In this document: in pieces, positions 1 through 8,686 of the stretch
How the letters are laid out: each line of letters starts with the position of its first letter
How positions within the stretch are numbered: the first letter of the stretch is position 1
Assembly: GCF_001870435.1 (NCBI RefSeq)
Contig: NZ_MDDR01000035.1
Span: forward strand, 186,001 to 250,000
DNA length: 64,000 nt
From: Pseudomonas costantinii
Lineage (GTDB): Bacteria; Pseudomonadota; Gammaproteobacteria; Pseudomonadales; Pseudomonadaceae
Reading direction: 5' to 3'
Program-made: the position numbers and the translations under genes
The notes under the pieces: model-generated
Database searches by the model: none
What the model was told of the DNA's origin: nothing
The model's input: only the letters and a program-made list of their open reading frames with translations

Positions 1-65
1 CCCGCGAGAATCTCGGTGCGCACGTTTGTATTGTGTGCTTTGAGTTGAAACAGCTTTTCCAGCAT
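1..65 (-). CDS. NCS2-family purine permease, N-terminal fragment
   Basis: An open frame starts at the ATG complementary to 63-65 and runs off the left edge. It encodes MLEKLFQLKAHNTNVRTEIL and two more residues. This is the typical N-terminus of Pseudomonas NCS2 (AzgA/GhxP-like) hypoxanthine/guanine/adenine-cation symporters, whose membrane domain follows immediately with a TFLAMAY-type segment that lies outside the window. Only 21 codons are visible, so the call rests on recognition of this conserved start. Substrate cannot be judged. Confidence 0.7.
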   Translation of the reverse strand, partial: MLEKLFQLKAHNTNVRTEILA

Positions 66-287
66 GCCGGCTCCCTGTGACGCTATTTTGCGTCGTTATT
101 TGTTGACCTCTAAGTCAAAGCACAAACTGCGCCAAGCGCCTGTGGTTTCAGAGAGGATCGGAAAAAGCGGCGCATCATACCAGCAGCCGAGGCCCTGTGG
201 CGCACGGGGTTGGCTTTGTGGCGCATGGCTGTGAATCATGGCCTTGAGGCATACTGCGCCGACGTTTATTACAAGGTCATCAACAGC

Positions 288-734
288 ATGAAAAAAGCCA
301 ACGCGTGGAGTCTAGCTCTGATCGCCTGTATCAGCCTGTGGCTAGGTGCGGCACCGGCATGGGGCGCGGCTGCACCGGCCTTGAGCGAGGTGCGCGTGTT
401 CAAGGTCGAGTCGGCGCGTTGTTCTGAAACCATTCCCGAACGGGCCAGCAGCACCCAGATGTGCGAACACCGTGGGCACGTCAGGGTCTCGGTGATGGAA
501 GTCGGCCTGGGCAACAATCCGATGGGCCGCTTCGATGGCGCGGAGTTGGACGGACAGCGCACGCCGGTGTGCCAGGTCGGTAACATCAGCCAGGCCTGCA
601 ATGGGGCAGGCACGGTAATGGGGTACATCTATGTGTTTGACCTGAACGTCGAAGCCCAAGGCTGGTTCGAGTACAGCAATTCCTCGATCAACGGCCCGCA
701 AAACACCTTGAAGACGATGCTCAACATCCGTTGA
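288..734 (+). CDS. Exported DUF4879 (YolA-like) small protein
   Basis: A 148-residue protein. I chose the ATG at 288, 26 codons inside the longest frame, because it opens a clean signal peptide: Lys-Lys, then a hydrophobic core ending near AAPAWG-AAAP. The mature part (about 120 residues) begins ALSEVRVFKVESARCSE and has four cysteines (SARCSE, MCEH, PVCQ, QACN) that could form two disulphides in the periplasm or outside the cell. The family resemblance is to DUF4879 proteins, whose function I do not know. The gene ends with zero spacing against the convergent MFS gene (stop codons at 732-734 and 735-737). No terminator separates them, so the two transcripts probably overlap. Confidence 0.6.
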   Translation: MKKANAWSLALIACISLWLGAAPAWGAAAPALSEVRVFKVESARCSETIPERASSTQMCEHRGHVRVSVMEVGLGNNPMGRFDGAELDGQRTPVCQVGNISQACNGAGTVMGYIYVFDLNVEAQGWFEYSNSSINGPQNTLKTMLNIR

Positions 735-1973
735 TCAAGGCTTCGTCTCTTCCACCGGCACATGCATGCGGTCGCGGTTGGCCAAGCTCGGAAACAGCTT
801 GATCCACACCCCCGTCACCACCAGCGTACCGATCCCGCCCATGACCACGGCGGGCACGGTGCCGAACCAGTGGGCGGTGATCCCGGATTCGAATTCGCCC
901 AGTTGATTGGATGCGCCGATAAACAGGCCGTTGACTGCGCTGACCCGCCCTCGCATTTCATCCGGCGTCTCCAACTGCACGAACGAGGCACGGATCACCA
1001 TGCTGATCATGTCCGCCGCGCCGAGCACCACCAGCACCGCCAGGGAAAACCAGAACGACGTCGACAGGCCGAAAGCGATGGTCGCCACGCCGAACACGCC
1101 AACGGCGGTGAACATCACGCGGCCGACATGCCGGTCCACCGCGAACCGGGCCAACCACAATGACATCAACAGCGCGCCCACCGCCGGTGCCGAGCGCAGC
1201 AGGCCCAGGCCCCAGGCGCCGGTCAGCAGAATGTCCTTGGCGAACACCGGCAGTAACGCGGTGGCGCCGCCCAGCAACACCGCGAACAGGTCGAGGGAAA
1301 TCGCCCCGAGGATGTCCGGCCGGCTGCGGATAAAGCGGATACCGGCCAGCAGCGAATCCAGGGTGGCCTTGCCTTTATTCAACGGGGTCTGGCGGGCGGG
1401 CAGGTTGAGGGTCAGCACACAGGCAATCAGGTACAGCACCACGGTGGGGCCATACACCCACACGCTGCCAAACGCATACAGCAAACCGCCGAGGGCTGGT
1501 GCGACGATGGTCGCCAGTTGCTGGGCCGATTGCGACGAGGCCACGGCCCGCGGAAATAGCGCGGTAGGCACGATGCTCGGCAGCAGCGCCTGGGTGGTGG
1601 GCATTTCAAAGGAGCGTGCGGCGCCCAGCAGGAAGGCGAGGATAAAGATCATCTCGCGGGTCACGTTGCCGGTCAGGCCGCCGATGGCCAGGGACAGTGC
1701 GATCAGCGCCTGAACGGTCTGGCAAATGGCGGCGACCTTGCGCCGCTCATAGCGGTCGGCTACGTGCCCGGTGTGCAGCATGAACAGCACGCGCGGGATG
1801 AACTCCACCAGGCCGACCAAACCCAAGTCCAGTACGTTGCCGGTCAGTTGGTAAAGGTTCCAGCCGATAGCCACGGTGAGCATCTGGAAGCCGCTGGCGG
1901 TGAAGATCCGCGCCAGCCAGAACGCGATGAAAGGGCGGTGGTGACGCAACAGCAACGCGGGTTCACTAGGCAT
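735..1973 (-). CDS. MFS transporter (MFS_3 / EntS-like exporter)
   Basis: A 412-residue integral membrane protein with about 12 hydrophobic segments. The N-terminus (RPFIAFWLARIFTASGFQM) and the loop 2-3 motif HTGHVADRYERRKV (MFS motif A, G-x-x-x-D-R-x-x-R-R) place it in the major facilitator superfamily. The closest group I recognise is the MFS_3 branch, which includes the enterobactin exporter EntS and macrolide-efflux-like proteins. Transport is presumably proton-coupled drug or siderophore export across the inner membrane. No siderophore gene lies nearby, so the substrate is unknown. The ATG at 1971-1973 is the first good start, and its ribosome-binding site is weak. Confidence 0.8.
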   Translation of the reverse strand: MPSEPALLLRHHRPFIAFWLARIFTASGFQMLTVAIGWNLYQLTGNVLDLGLVGLVEFIPRVLFMLHTGHVADRYERRKVAAICQTVQALIALSLAIGGLTGNVTREMIFILAFLLGAARSFEMPTTQALLPSIVPTALFPRAVASSQSAQQLATIVAPALGGLLYAFGSVWVYGPTVVLYLIACVLTLNLPARQTPLNKGKATLDSLLAGIRFIRSRPDILGAISLDLFAVLLGGATALLPVFAKDILLTGAWGLGLLRSAPAVGALLMSLWLARFAVDRHVGRVMFTAVGVFGVATIAFGLSTSFWFSLAVLVVLGAADMISMVIRASFVQLETPDEMRGRVSAVNGLFIGASNQLGEFESGITAHWFGTVPAVVMGGIGTLVVTGVWIKLFPSLANRDRMHVPVEETKP

Positions 1974-2292
1974 CGGGAATTCAGGTCAGGACCGGGGGGG
2001 AACGGCGAGATTAGCATCAAGCTGTAACAAAGAGTTGCGAGAAGTCGAGTGAGGCAGCCTGTCACGCGGCAAAAGACCACACAGTTCAATCTTGAAAATG
2101 GGACTACTCTTTCACCAATGCTTGATCCAGATCAAAACCAGCCCCGGGATTGTTCTGGCGGCCGAGAGGCCTGATTCCCTACGTGGTTGGTTAAAAAAGA
2201 AACGAATTTGAATTCGCCACACTCCATATCCGTGGGGGCAGTGGGTGCAGGCTCCCAGCCAGCAGCCGGTATTACCTGACAGAGGAAGACTT
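1974..2292. other. Divergent intergenic region, MFS gene / cioA
   Basis: About 320 bases without a gene. It holds the promoters of the MFS gene (leftward) and cioAB (rightward). The clear element in it is the ANR/FNR box listed separately. An A-rich stretch lies near 2191-2215, and the Shine-Dalgarno sequence AGAGGAAG begins at 2281 in front of cioA. Confidence 0.6.
2122..2135. promoter_or_regulatory. ANR/FNR box upstream of cioAB
   Basis: TTGATCCAGATCAA is a perfect match to the TTGAT-N4-ATCAA consensus bound by the oxygen-sensing regulators FNR, ANR and DNR. It lies 158 bp before the cioA start codon. In P. aeruginosa the cyanide-insensitive oxidase operon is known to be controlled by ANR, which represses it at low oxygen. 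The same wiring is inferred here. The site could instead serve the divergent MFS gene, whose start is 149 bp away. Confidence 0.8.
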
Positions 2293-3732
2293 ATGTTCGG
2301 TTTGGAGGCGCTAGATCTCGCCCGAATTCAATTCGCGTTCACCATCTCTTTTCACATCCTGTTCCCGGCGATCACCATCGGCCTGGCCAGTTACCTCGCG
2401 GTGCTGGAAGGCTTGTGGCTCAAGACTCACAACGACACCTACCGTGACCTTTACCATTTCTGGTCGAAGATCTTTGCCGTCAACTTCGGCATGGGTGTGG
2501 TTTCCGGGTTGGTCATGGCCTACCAGTTCGGCACCAACTGGAGCCGCTTCTCGGACTTCGCCGGCGCCGTCACCGGGCCGCTTCTGACATACGAAGTGCT
2601 CACGGCGTTCTTCCTTGAGGCCGGCTTCCTTGGGGTGATGCTGTTCGGCTGGAACAAGGTAGGGCGCAAGCTGCACTTCTTCGCCACGGTAATGGTGGCC
2701 GTCGGCACGTTGATTTCCACCTTCTGGATCCTTGCCTCCAACAGTTGGATGCAGACGCCACAAGGCTTTGAAATCATTGATGGCCGCGTGATTCCTACCG
2801 ACTGGCTGGCAGTGATCTTCAACCCGTCGTTCCCCTACCGCCTGATGCACATGGCCACGGCAGCCTTTGTTGCCACCGCGTTCTTCGTCGGTTCTTCGGC
2901 GGCCTGGCACTTGCTGCGTGGCAAAGACAACCCGGCCATCCGCACCATGTTGTCGATGGCGATGTGGATGGCCCTGATTGTCGCGCCTATCCAGGCCGTG
3001 ATCGGCGACTTCCATGGCCTGAACACCCTGAAGCATCAACCGGCGAAAATTGCCGCGATTGAAGGCCACTGGGAAAACATCGGCAACGAACCGACGCCGT
3101 TGATCCTATTCGGCTGGCCCGACATGAAGGCTGAAAAAACCAAGTTTGCCGTCGAGATTCCGTATCTCGGCAGCCTGATCCTGACCCACTCCCTGGACAA
3201 ACAGGTACCGGCGCTCAAGGAGTTCCCGCCTGAGGACCGCCCCAATTCGACCATCGTGTTCTGGTCGTTCCGGGTCATGGTCGGCCTGGGCTTCCTGATG
3301 ATCTTCACCGGTCTGTTCAGCCTCTGGCTGCGCAAGGGCGACAAGATGTACACGTCCAAGCCGTTCCTGTACCTGGCGTTGTGGATGGGCCCGTCCGGCC
3401 TGATCGCGATTCTCGCCGGTTGGTTCACCACCGAAATCGGCCGCCAGCCGTGGGTGGTCTACGGGTTGATGCGCACGGCGGATGCTTCATCCGGGCATAG
3501 CCTGGTGCAGATGACGATCACCCTGGTGATGTTCGTGGTGGTGTACTTCGCGCTGTTTGGTGCAGGTTTGGGCTACATGATGCGCCTGGTACGCAAAGGT
3601 CCTCAGACCCACGAAGGCAGCGAGCCGACCCACGGTGGCCCTGGCCAGAAACGCACGCCGGCCCGTCCGTTGTCTGCCGCCGATGATGGCAGCGATGACG
3701 ACCACACCCACATCCAGCACAAGGGGCATTGA
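2293..3732 (+). CDS. cioA: Cyanide-insensitive terminal oxidase subunit I (cytochrome bd type)
   Basis: A 479-residue haem-bearing subunit of the quinol oxidase. It oxidises ubiquinol and reduces oxygen to water in the inner membrane, with little sensitivity to cyanide. I chose the ATG at 2293 over an upstream in-frame start because AGAGGAAG lies just before it and the product then begins MFGLEALDLARIQFAFTIS, the family N-terminus with the haem-ligand region SFHILFPAITIG. The conserved GRQPW motif is in WFTTEIGRQPWVVYGLMRT. The periplasmic Q-loop is short, as in the CIO subfamily, and the C-terminus is a His/Asp-rich tail. It is the first gene of cioA-cioB-DUF2474, with one base between the cioA stop and the cioB start. 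Confidence 0.96.
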   Translation: MFGLEALDLARIQFAFTISFHILFPAITIGLASYLAVLEGLWLKTHNDTYRDLYHFWSKIFAVNFGMGVVSGLVMAYQFGTNWSRFSDFAGAVTGPLLTYEVLTAFFLEAGFLGVMLFGWNKVGRKLHFFATVMVAVGTLISTFWILASNSWMQTPQGFEIIDGRVIPTDWLAVIFNPSFPYRLMHMATAAFVATAFFVGSSAAWHLLRGKDNPAIRTMLSMAMWMALIVAPIQAVIGDFHGLNTLKHQPAKIAAIEGHWENIGNEPTPLILFGWPDMKAEKTKFAVEIPYLGSLILTHSLDKQVPALKEFPPEDRPNSTIVFWSFRVMVGLGFLMIFTGLFSLWLRKGDKMYTSKPFLYLALWMGPSGLIAILAGWFTTEIGRQPWVVYGLMRTADASSGHSLVQMTITLVMFVVVYFALFGAGLGYMMRLVRKGPQTHEGSEPTHGGPGQKRTPARPLSAADDGSDDDHTHIQHKGH

Positions 3733-3733
3733 G

Positions 3734-4741
3734 ATGGGTATTGATCTTCCGCTGATCTGGGCCGTGATCATCATCTTCGGCATCATGATGTATGTGGTCA
3801 TGGACGGCTTCGACCTGGGTATCGGGATCCTCTTTCCGTTTATCCCGGGCAAAGTCGACCGTGACGTGATGATGAACACCGTCGCCCCGGTATGGGACGG
3901 CAACGAAACCTGGCTGGTACTCGGTGGCGCGGCGTTGTTTGGTGCGTTTCCGCTGGCCTATGCGGTGGTGTTGTCGGCGCTGTACCTGCCGCTGATCCTG
4001 ATGTTGATCGGGTTGATTTTTCGCGGCGTGGCCTTCGAGTTCCGGTTCAAAGCCAAGGACGACAAGCGCCACCTGTGGGACAAGGCGTTTATCGGCGGCT
4101 CTCTGGCTGCAACGTTCTTCCAGGGCGTGGCGCTTGGGGCGTTTATCGACGGTATCCCGGTGGTGAATCGTCAATTTGCCGGTGGTTCGCTGGACTGGCT
4201 GACGCCGTTCACGCTGTTCTGTGGTGTGGCCTTGGTTGTCGCATATGCTCTGTTGGGGTGCACCTGGCTGATCATGAAGACCGAAGGCAAGTTGCAGGAG
4301 CAGATGCACAACCTGGCGCGGCCGTTGGCGTTCGTGGTGTTGGCGGTGATCGGTATCGTCAGCCTGTGGACCCCGTTGGCACACCCGGAAATCGCCTCGC
4401 GCTGGTTCACCCTGCCGAACCTGTTCTGGTTCCTGCCGGTGCCGATTCTGGTGCTGGTGACCATGTACGGGCTGATCCGCGCGGTGGCACGTAATGCGCA
4501 CTACACGCCGTTCCTGCTGACGCTGGTGCTGATCTTCCTCGGCTACAGCGGTCTGGGGATCAGCCTGTGGCCGAACATCATTCCGCCGTCTGTCTCGATC
4601 TGGGACGCCGCCGCGCCGCCGCAAAGCCAGGGCTTCATGCTGGTGGGCACGCTGTTCATCATCCCGTTCATCCTGGGCTACACCTTCTGGAGCTACTACG
4701 TGTTCCGCGGCAAGGTCACCCACGAAGACGGTTATCACTAG
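3734..4741 (+). CDS. cioB: Cyanide-insensitive terminal oxidase subunit II
   Basis: A 335-residue CydB/CioB-family membrane subunit that pairs with CioA. The signature VMDGFDLGIGILFPF lies in the first transmembrane segment (around residues 19-33), followed by WDGNETWLVLGGAALF. The ATG at 3734 is one base after the cioA stop, so translation is probably coupled. The length is normal for CioB, shorter than E. coli CydB. In-frame codons upstream lie inside cioA and give no sensible extension. Confidence 0.95.
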   Translation: MGIDLPLIWAVIIIFGIMMYVVMDGFDLGIGILFPFIPGKVDRDVMMNTVAPVWDGNETWLVLGGAALFGAFPLAYAVVLSALYLPLILMLIGLIFRGVAFEFRFKAKDDKRHLWDKAFIGGSLAATFFQGVALGAFIDGIPVVNRQFAGGSLDWLTPFTLFCGVALVVAYALLGCTWLIMKTEGKLQEQMHNLARPLAFVVLAVIGIVSLWTPLAHPEIASRWFTLPNLFWFLPVPILVLVTMYGLIRAVARNAHYTPFLLTLVLIFLGYSGLGISLWPNIIPPSVSIWDAAAPPQSQGFMLVGTLFIIPFILGYTFWSYYVFRGKVTHEDGYH

Positions 4742-4753
4742 GAGGGTCGTAGC

Positions 4754-4921
4754 ATGTCCGGCAAACCTTCGTTGCACGATATCGAACAGGCCGAGAAACA
4801 GCCGTTGTGGCGGCGCCTGGGGTGGCTCGCGATGATTTGGACTGGCAGCGTGCTGGCCCTGTTTGTCGTGGCCAGCCTGATGCGCATGTTCATGAATGCG
4901 GCCGGCCTGAGCACTCACTGA
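4754..4921 (+). CDS. DUF2474 micropeptide, CydX-like third oxidase subunit
   Basis: A 55-residue peptide starting MSGKPSLHDIEQAEKQPLWR. It has a basic and polar N-terminus and a single membrane helix (GWLAMIWTGSVLALFVVASL), and ends GLSTH. Small DUF2474 proteins are found after cioB or cydB and are thought to act like CydX, stabilising the oxidase in the inner membrane. The Shine-Dalgarno GGAGGG lies at 4741-4746, directly after the cioB stop. The start is 12 bases after that stop, so the gene belongs to the operon. A strong terminator follows. Confidence 0.85.
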   Translation: MSGKPSLHDIEQAEKQPLWRRLGWLAMIWTGSVLALFVVASLMRMFMNAAGLSTH

Positions 4922-4956
4922 CATCCCAATCCGGGCCTCGCGGCCCGGCTTTCAAC

Positions 4957-4988
4957 CCTGCCTTTTGTGAGAAAGGCAGGGTTTTTTT
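4957..4988 (+). terminator. Rho-independent terminator of the cio operon
   Basis: The stem CCCTGCCTTT...AAAGGCAGGG is followed by a run of seven T at 4982-4988. A second GC-rich hairpin (CCGGGCC...GGCCCGG, 4931-4948) lies just upstream. The T run reaches the stop codon of the convergent rlmG gene. Confidence 0.85.
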
Positions 4989-6111
4989 ATTTGCGCGCTT
5001 TGAGGATCACGAACTTTGGCGTGGTAGCGACTTGCTCGACGCCACGGAACAACCGCGCCAGCTTGGTGTGATAACCCAAGTGACGGTTACCGACGATATA
5101 CAGGGCGCCACCGACGACCAGCGTTTCCCGTGCCTGCTGAAACATACGCCAGGCGAGGAAGTCGCCCACTACCTGTTGCTGGTGGAAGGGTGGATTGCAC
5201 AGCACCACATCCAGCGATTGCGGCTCCTGGCCGGCTAGGCCATCGCCGGCGCGCACCACAACATTGCGATCACCCAGCGCGGCTTGCCAGTTCTCGGCGG
5301 CCGATTGCACGGCCATGTAGGACTCGTCCACCAAGGTGTAGTGCGCATCGGGGTTTTGCAGCGCACTGGCAATTGCCAAAACACCGTTGCCGCAGCCCAG
5401 GTCCGCCACACGGGCGCTGCCCAGGTTTTTCGGCAGGTGCGGGAGGAAAGCGCGCGTACCGATGTCCAGGCCTTCGCGGCAGAACACGTTGGCATGGTTC
5501 AGCAACTCGATGGTCGGTGTGTCCACGGTGTAACGGGTGGGGTAGGGCGAAGCTGCTGTTGGGCGATCCTCAACGGTCGCGATCAGCAGCCGGGCTTTTT
5601 TGACCGCAAGCGAGGCGTGCATCGGCCCGATGTAGCGCTCAAGTAACTCGCCCGCCGCCCGTGGCAGATGCTTGACCATTGCCCCGGCAATCACTTCGGC
5701 ACCCGGCGCCAACTGCCCTTGCAGGCGGATCAACTGTTCTTCGAGTAAGGCCAGGGTTTTCGGCACACGGATCAGCACCCGATCAAAAGGCCCCGTCGGC
5801 ACCTGGCTGGCAGGAATGAAGGTCACTGCATCAAAGGCCTTGCCGTTGCGTACCAGGTTTTTCTCAAGGCCAAGGGCTGCGAGGAATGAGTCACCGCTGG
5901 ACGTCACCTGCACTTGCCCTTCAAGGCTGGCCGCCAAGGCGCCGAAGCTGTCATTGAGCACCAGCACGCGGGTTGCCGCGCCGGGCTGCTGCTCGGCCAT
6001 ATGACTGAGCAGGTACTCGTCGGCGGCGTCGAACGCTTGCAGCGGGTCATTGTGTTGCTCTGGCTGGCGGATCAGATCGAGCTGGGCGAAGGGGCTGTCG
6101 AGCAGGGGCAT
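4987..6111 (-). CDS. rlmG: 23S rRNA m2G1835 methyltransferase
   Basis: A 374-residue class I SAM-dependent methyltransferase. The C-terminal half carries the SAM-binding motif VADLGCGNGVLAI and the catalytic/target-base motif VLCNPPFHQ, the NPPF signature of guanine-N2 rRNA methyltransferases. The N-terminal half is the degenerate, duplicated methyltransferase-like domain typical of RlmG/RsmC. RlmG methylates G1835 of naked 23S rRNA. I chose the ATG complementary to 6109-6111 (MPLLDSPFAQLDLIRQPEQ) because this is where family similarity begins. A longer frame to 6219 adds 36 low-complexity residues. Confidence 0.9.
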   Translation of the reverse strand: MPLLDSPFAQLDLIRQPEQHNDPLQAFDAADEYLLSHMAEQQPGAATRVLVLNDSFGALAASLEGQVQVTSSGDSFLAALGLEKNLVRNGKAFDAVTFIPASQVPTGPFDRVLIRVPKTLALLEEQLIRLQGQLAPGAEVIAGAMVKHLPRAAGELLERYIGPMHASLAVKKARLLIATVEDRPTAASPYPTRYTVDTPTIELLNHANVFCREGLDIGTRAFLPHLPKNLGSARVADLGCGNGVLAIASALQNPDAHYTLVDESYMAVQSAAENWQAALGDRNVVVRAGDGLAGQEPQSLDVVLCNPPFHQQQVVGDFLAWRMFQQARETLVVGGALYIVGNRHLGYHTKLARLFRGVEQVATTPKFVILKARK

Positions 6112-6278
6112 GGCGGGGGAGGCTCTGGGTAATCGTTGGGTGTTCGGCAGGCGGTATAAAGCACCGGCGGAACCGTCTGAGTGAACGGCGAGGCGGCTCC
6201 GGTAGAGCTGCGTCAACACTCAGAATGGGTCGCAAATCTTACTTTTTTTTCAGCGGGAATACATGGGGTGTTTGCATG

Positions 6279-6992
6279 TCAGTCAAACAGTCCGGCTTTC
6301 GAGGCACGGAGCACTGCGGCAATCTTGCTATTGACGCCCAATTTCCTCATGGCACTGCTGACATGAAAGCCTACGGTGCGTGGTGTGATCGACATAATGC
6401 TGCCAACTTCGTCTGCTGTCTTGCCCATTGCCGACCATTTGAGAATTTGCGTTTCCCGCAGCGTTAACTTGCTGGAGGGGATGACGCAGGGCTTGTCGGC
6501 GTATTTTTGCGCGACTACCGCATGCATCGTATGGCACATCCACAACACCTGGCCGGCCTTTTCGTAAAGCTCCTCCGGGGTGACTTCGCCCTTGCTGCGC
6601 CCTAGCGTCAGCATGCTGAATACGCCCCGGAAATCGTGAACCGGCTGGGTCCAGCCCTGTTGCACACCGAATGTTTTTGCCAAATCCCACAAGTTAGGCG
6701 CGGCGCTGAAGGCTTTCTCCTCCCAGACGAAAGGAAACACATTATGTTTACAGTGAGTTACAACAGGGTCTACATCGAATAAGTGCGCTCTTTTATAGAT
6801 ATCATTCCACTCCTTGCAGTAGTTGTTGAATTGAAGCGGTTCTATCTTATTGTCAGACGATTGAGAACTCATCGTAAAAGAACAGACTTGGAAGCCGAGT
6901 TCATAGGTTTTGTTGATGACCATCTCAAAAACAGTGGCTATCTTGTCCTCACCTTCTAGTTTGGGGAGCTTTGTATTACGCCAGTTGACCAT
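6279..6992 (-). CDS. Orphan LuxR-type regulator with acyl-homoserine-lactone-binding domain
   Basis: A 237-residue transcription factor. Residues about 15-160 form the autoinducer-binding domain. All six residues that usually contact the AHL in TraR/LasR-like proteins can be placed: W62, Y66, D75, P76, W90 and G123. Residues about 172-237 form the LuxR helix-turn-helix (LTLRETQILKWSAMGKTADEVG, with TPRTVGFHVSSAMRKLGV). The start was set at the ATG complementary to 6990-6992, preceded by GGAGAG. A longer frame begins 20 codons upstream. No luxI synthase is adjacent, so it looks like a LuxR solo that senses signals made elsewhere in the genome or by neighbours. Its base composition is visibly more AT-rich than its flanks. 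Confidence 0.88.
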   Translation of the reverse strand: MVNWRNTKLPKLEGEDKIATVFEMVINKTYELGFQVCSFTMSSQSSDNKIEPLQFNNYCKEWNDIYKRAHLFDVDPVVTHCKHNVFPFVWEEKAFSAAPNLWDLAKTFGVQQGWTQPVHDFRGVFSMLTLGRSKGEVTPEELYEKAGQVLWMCHTMHAVVAQKYADKPCVIPSSKLTLRETQILKWSAMGKTADEVGSIMSITPRTVGFHVSSAMRKLGVNSKIAAVLRASKAGLFD

Positions 6993-7452
6993 CGGTAACT
7001 CTCCATAGGTTTCTCCAATATTTGGGTACGTCCTGATCTCCCAAAGCAACACGAAGTTGAGTGTAGGATATTGCCTACACGCTGAAATGAAAAAAGAGTC
7101 ATGTGTGATATGGCCTTGAATTTCTCGTTCTTGTACAGAAAATGTGTTTTTGTATAAGAAAATAATGCGGGTGAGGTATTTGTTATTTGTTTTAGTGAGT
7201 TATCAGTAATGCCAAGGTGATATTCATTAAGTGTGTAAGATCATTTGGTAATGGATTCTGAGTGTATTAATAGCCAAATAATTAGTCTGTATTTTATGTG
7301 CGAAATGTCCGTATTACGCTCTCGAAAACTGAACGCAAGGTCCCTTGACGAGGGCTCAAAAACCTTGAAGGTTGTAATGCCAGTACAAATCAACGGTGTT
7401 TGCGCGTGCGGCTTTGAGGGACACTAGGGCCCTGTGCATAACGGAGTTCCCC
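6993..7452. other. AT-rich intergenic region between the luxR solo and fpr
   Basis: About 460 bases containing the divergent promoters of the LuxR-type regulator and fpr. The middle (about 7060-7320) is markedly AT-rich compared with the core around it. I found no convincing lux box (about 20-bp dyad) by eye. A 60-codon frame at 7245-7427 has no family features and was not called. Confidence 0.5.
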
Positions 7453-8229
7453 ATGACGGCCAGTGCTGAGAAATTTACCCGCCAGACCTTGCTCGATGTG
7501 CAATCGCTGACCTCCAGCCTCTTCACCCTGCGTACCACCCGCGACCCCGGCTTTCGGTTTACCGCCGGCCAATTCGTGCGCCTGGGGGTGACCAAGGCGG
7601 ACGGCAGCACGGTGTGGCGCGCGTACTCCATCGTGTCTTCGCCGTTTGACGAGCACCTCGACTTTTTCTCCATCGTTGTTCCGGGGGGCGAGTTCACCAG
7701 TGAGCTGAGCCGCCTGCAAGTGGGGGATACGTTGATGGTGGAGCGCCAGGCCACAGGCTTCCTGACGTTGAATCGCTTTGTGGATGGGCGTGATTTGTGG
7801 CTGCTGGGCACCGGCACTGGCGTGGCCCCGTTCCTGTCGATCCTGCAGGACTTCGAAGCCTGGGAGAAATTCGAGCGCATCGTCCTGGTGTACAGCGCCC
7901 GTGAGGCCAAGGAGTTGGCGTATCAGTCGCTGATCAAAGAGTTAGGTGAACGTGAATACTTGGCTGAGTTCGCCCATAAACTCACCTACATCCCCATCGT
8001 CACCCGTGAACACCATTCGGGCGCGCTCAACGGACGCATCACCACGCTGATCGAAAATGGAGAGCTGGAGCGCGCTGCCGGCGTCGAGCTGACCCCGGAG
8101 CACTCCCGCGTACTGATTTGCGGCAACCCGCAGATGGTCGATGACACACGGCAACTGCTCAAGCAGCGCGATATGCAACTGAGCCTGAGTCGACGCCCAG
8201 GCCAAGTGGCAGTGGAAAACTACTGGTAG
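7453..8229 (+). CDS. fpr: Ferredoxin-NADP+ reductase
   Basis: A 258-residue FAD enzyme that moves electrons between NADPH and ferredoxin or flavodoxin in the cytoplasm. FAD binding is shown by WRAYSIVSSP (RxYS motif, about residue 56). The nucleotide site is LLGTGTGVAPFLSIL (about residues 115-130). The C-terminus VAVENYW ends in the aromatic residue that stacks on the flavin in bacterial class II FNRs. The ATG at 7453 gives MTASAEKFTRQTLLDVQSLT, the normal family start. In pseudomonads fpr is induced by oxidative stress. No regulator gene lies next to it here. Confidence 0.95.
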   Translation: MTASAEKFTRQTLLDVQSLTSSLFTLRTTRDPGFRFTAGQFVRLGVTKADGSTVWRAYSIVSSPFDEHLDFFSIVVPGGEFTSELSRLQVGDTLMVERQATGFLTLNRFVDGRDLWLLGTGTGVAPFLSILQDFEAWEKFERIVLVYSAREAKELAYQSLIKELGEREYLAEFAHKLTYIPIVTREHHSGALNGRITTLIENGELERAAGVELTPEHSRVLICGNPQMVDDTRQLLKQRDMQLSLSRRPGQVAVENYW

Positions 8230-8258
8230 AAAAAAGGCGCCTCATGAGGCGCCTTTCT
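8230..8258. terminator. Bidirectional terminator between fpr and mscL
   Basis: A run of A precedes GGCGCCTCATGAGGCGCC, a perfect palindrome, and TTTCTTG follows. The A run on one side and T run on the other let it serve both convergent genes. Confidence 0.85.
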
Positions 8259-8269
8259 TGATCAGCCGG

Positions 8270-8686
8270 TTAAAGCGGCTTGCTGTTCTGAGCCTTGAGC
8301 AGGTCGCGGATCTCCGAGAGCAACTCTTCCTCTTTGGTCGGCGTTGGCGGCAGGGTAGGGGCCACCGCTTCTTCACGCTTGAGGCGGTTGATCGCTTTCA
8401 CGCCCATGAAGATCGCAAACGCGACGATCACGAAGTCGATGATGCTTTGGATGAACTTGCCGTAAGCCATGACCACGGCCGGAGCTCCGCCTTGTGCCGC
8501 CTTGAGCGTCACGGCCAGGTCAGCGAAGTCCACGCCACCGATCAACAGGCCGATAGGTGGCATCACCACGTCGCCTACAAAAGAGGAAACAATTTTGCCG
8601 AAGGCGGCACCGATGATGATACCGACGGCCATGTCGACCACATTACCTTTGACCGCGAAGGCCTTGAACTCACTAAGCACGCCCAT
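8270..8686 (-). CDS. mscL: Large-conductance mechanosensitive channel
   Basis: A 138-residue membrane protein that releases solutes when membrane tension rises on osmotic downshock. The N-terminus [20 protein letters not shown] and the first pore helix [17 protein letters not shown] are the MscL signature. The second helix is around [17 protein letters not shown] (about residues 80-100), followed by the charged cytoplasmic helix ending [10 protein letters not shown]. Length is normal. Convergent with fpr and divergent from katB. Confidence 0.97.
   Translation of the reverse strand: MGVLSEFKAFAVKGNVVDMAVGIIIGAAFGKIVSSFVGDVVMPPIGLLIGGVDFADLAVTLKAAQGGAPAVVMAYGKFIQSIIDFVIVAFAIFMGVKAINRLKREEAVAPTLPPTPTKEEELLSEIRDLLKAQNSKPL

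Noticed and set aside
3518-4924. 468-codon minus-strand open frame opposite cioB
   Set aside because: It is antisense to a clear oxidase subunit. Its His/Gln/Arg-rich composition is the usual artefact of GC-rich codon usage.
7245-7427. 60-codon frame upstream of fpr
   Set aside because: It lies in an AT-rich promoter region and has no features or ribosome-binding site.
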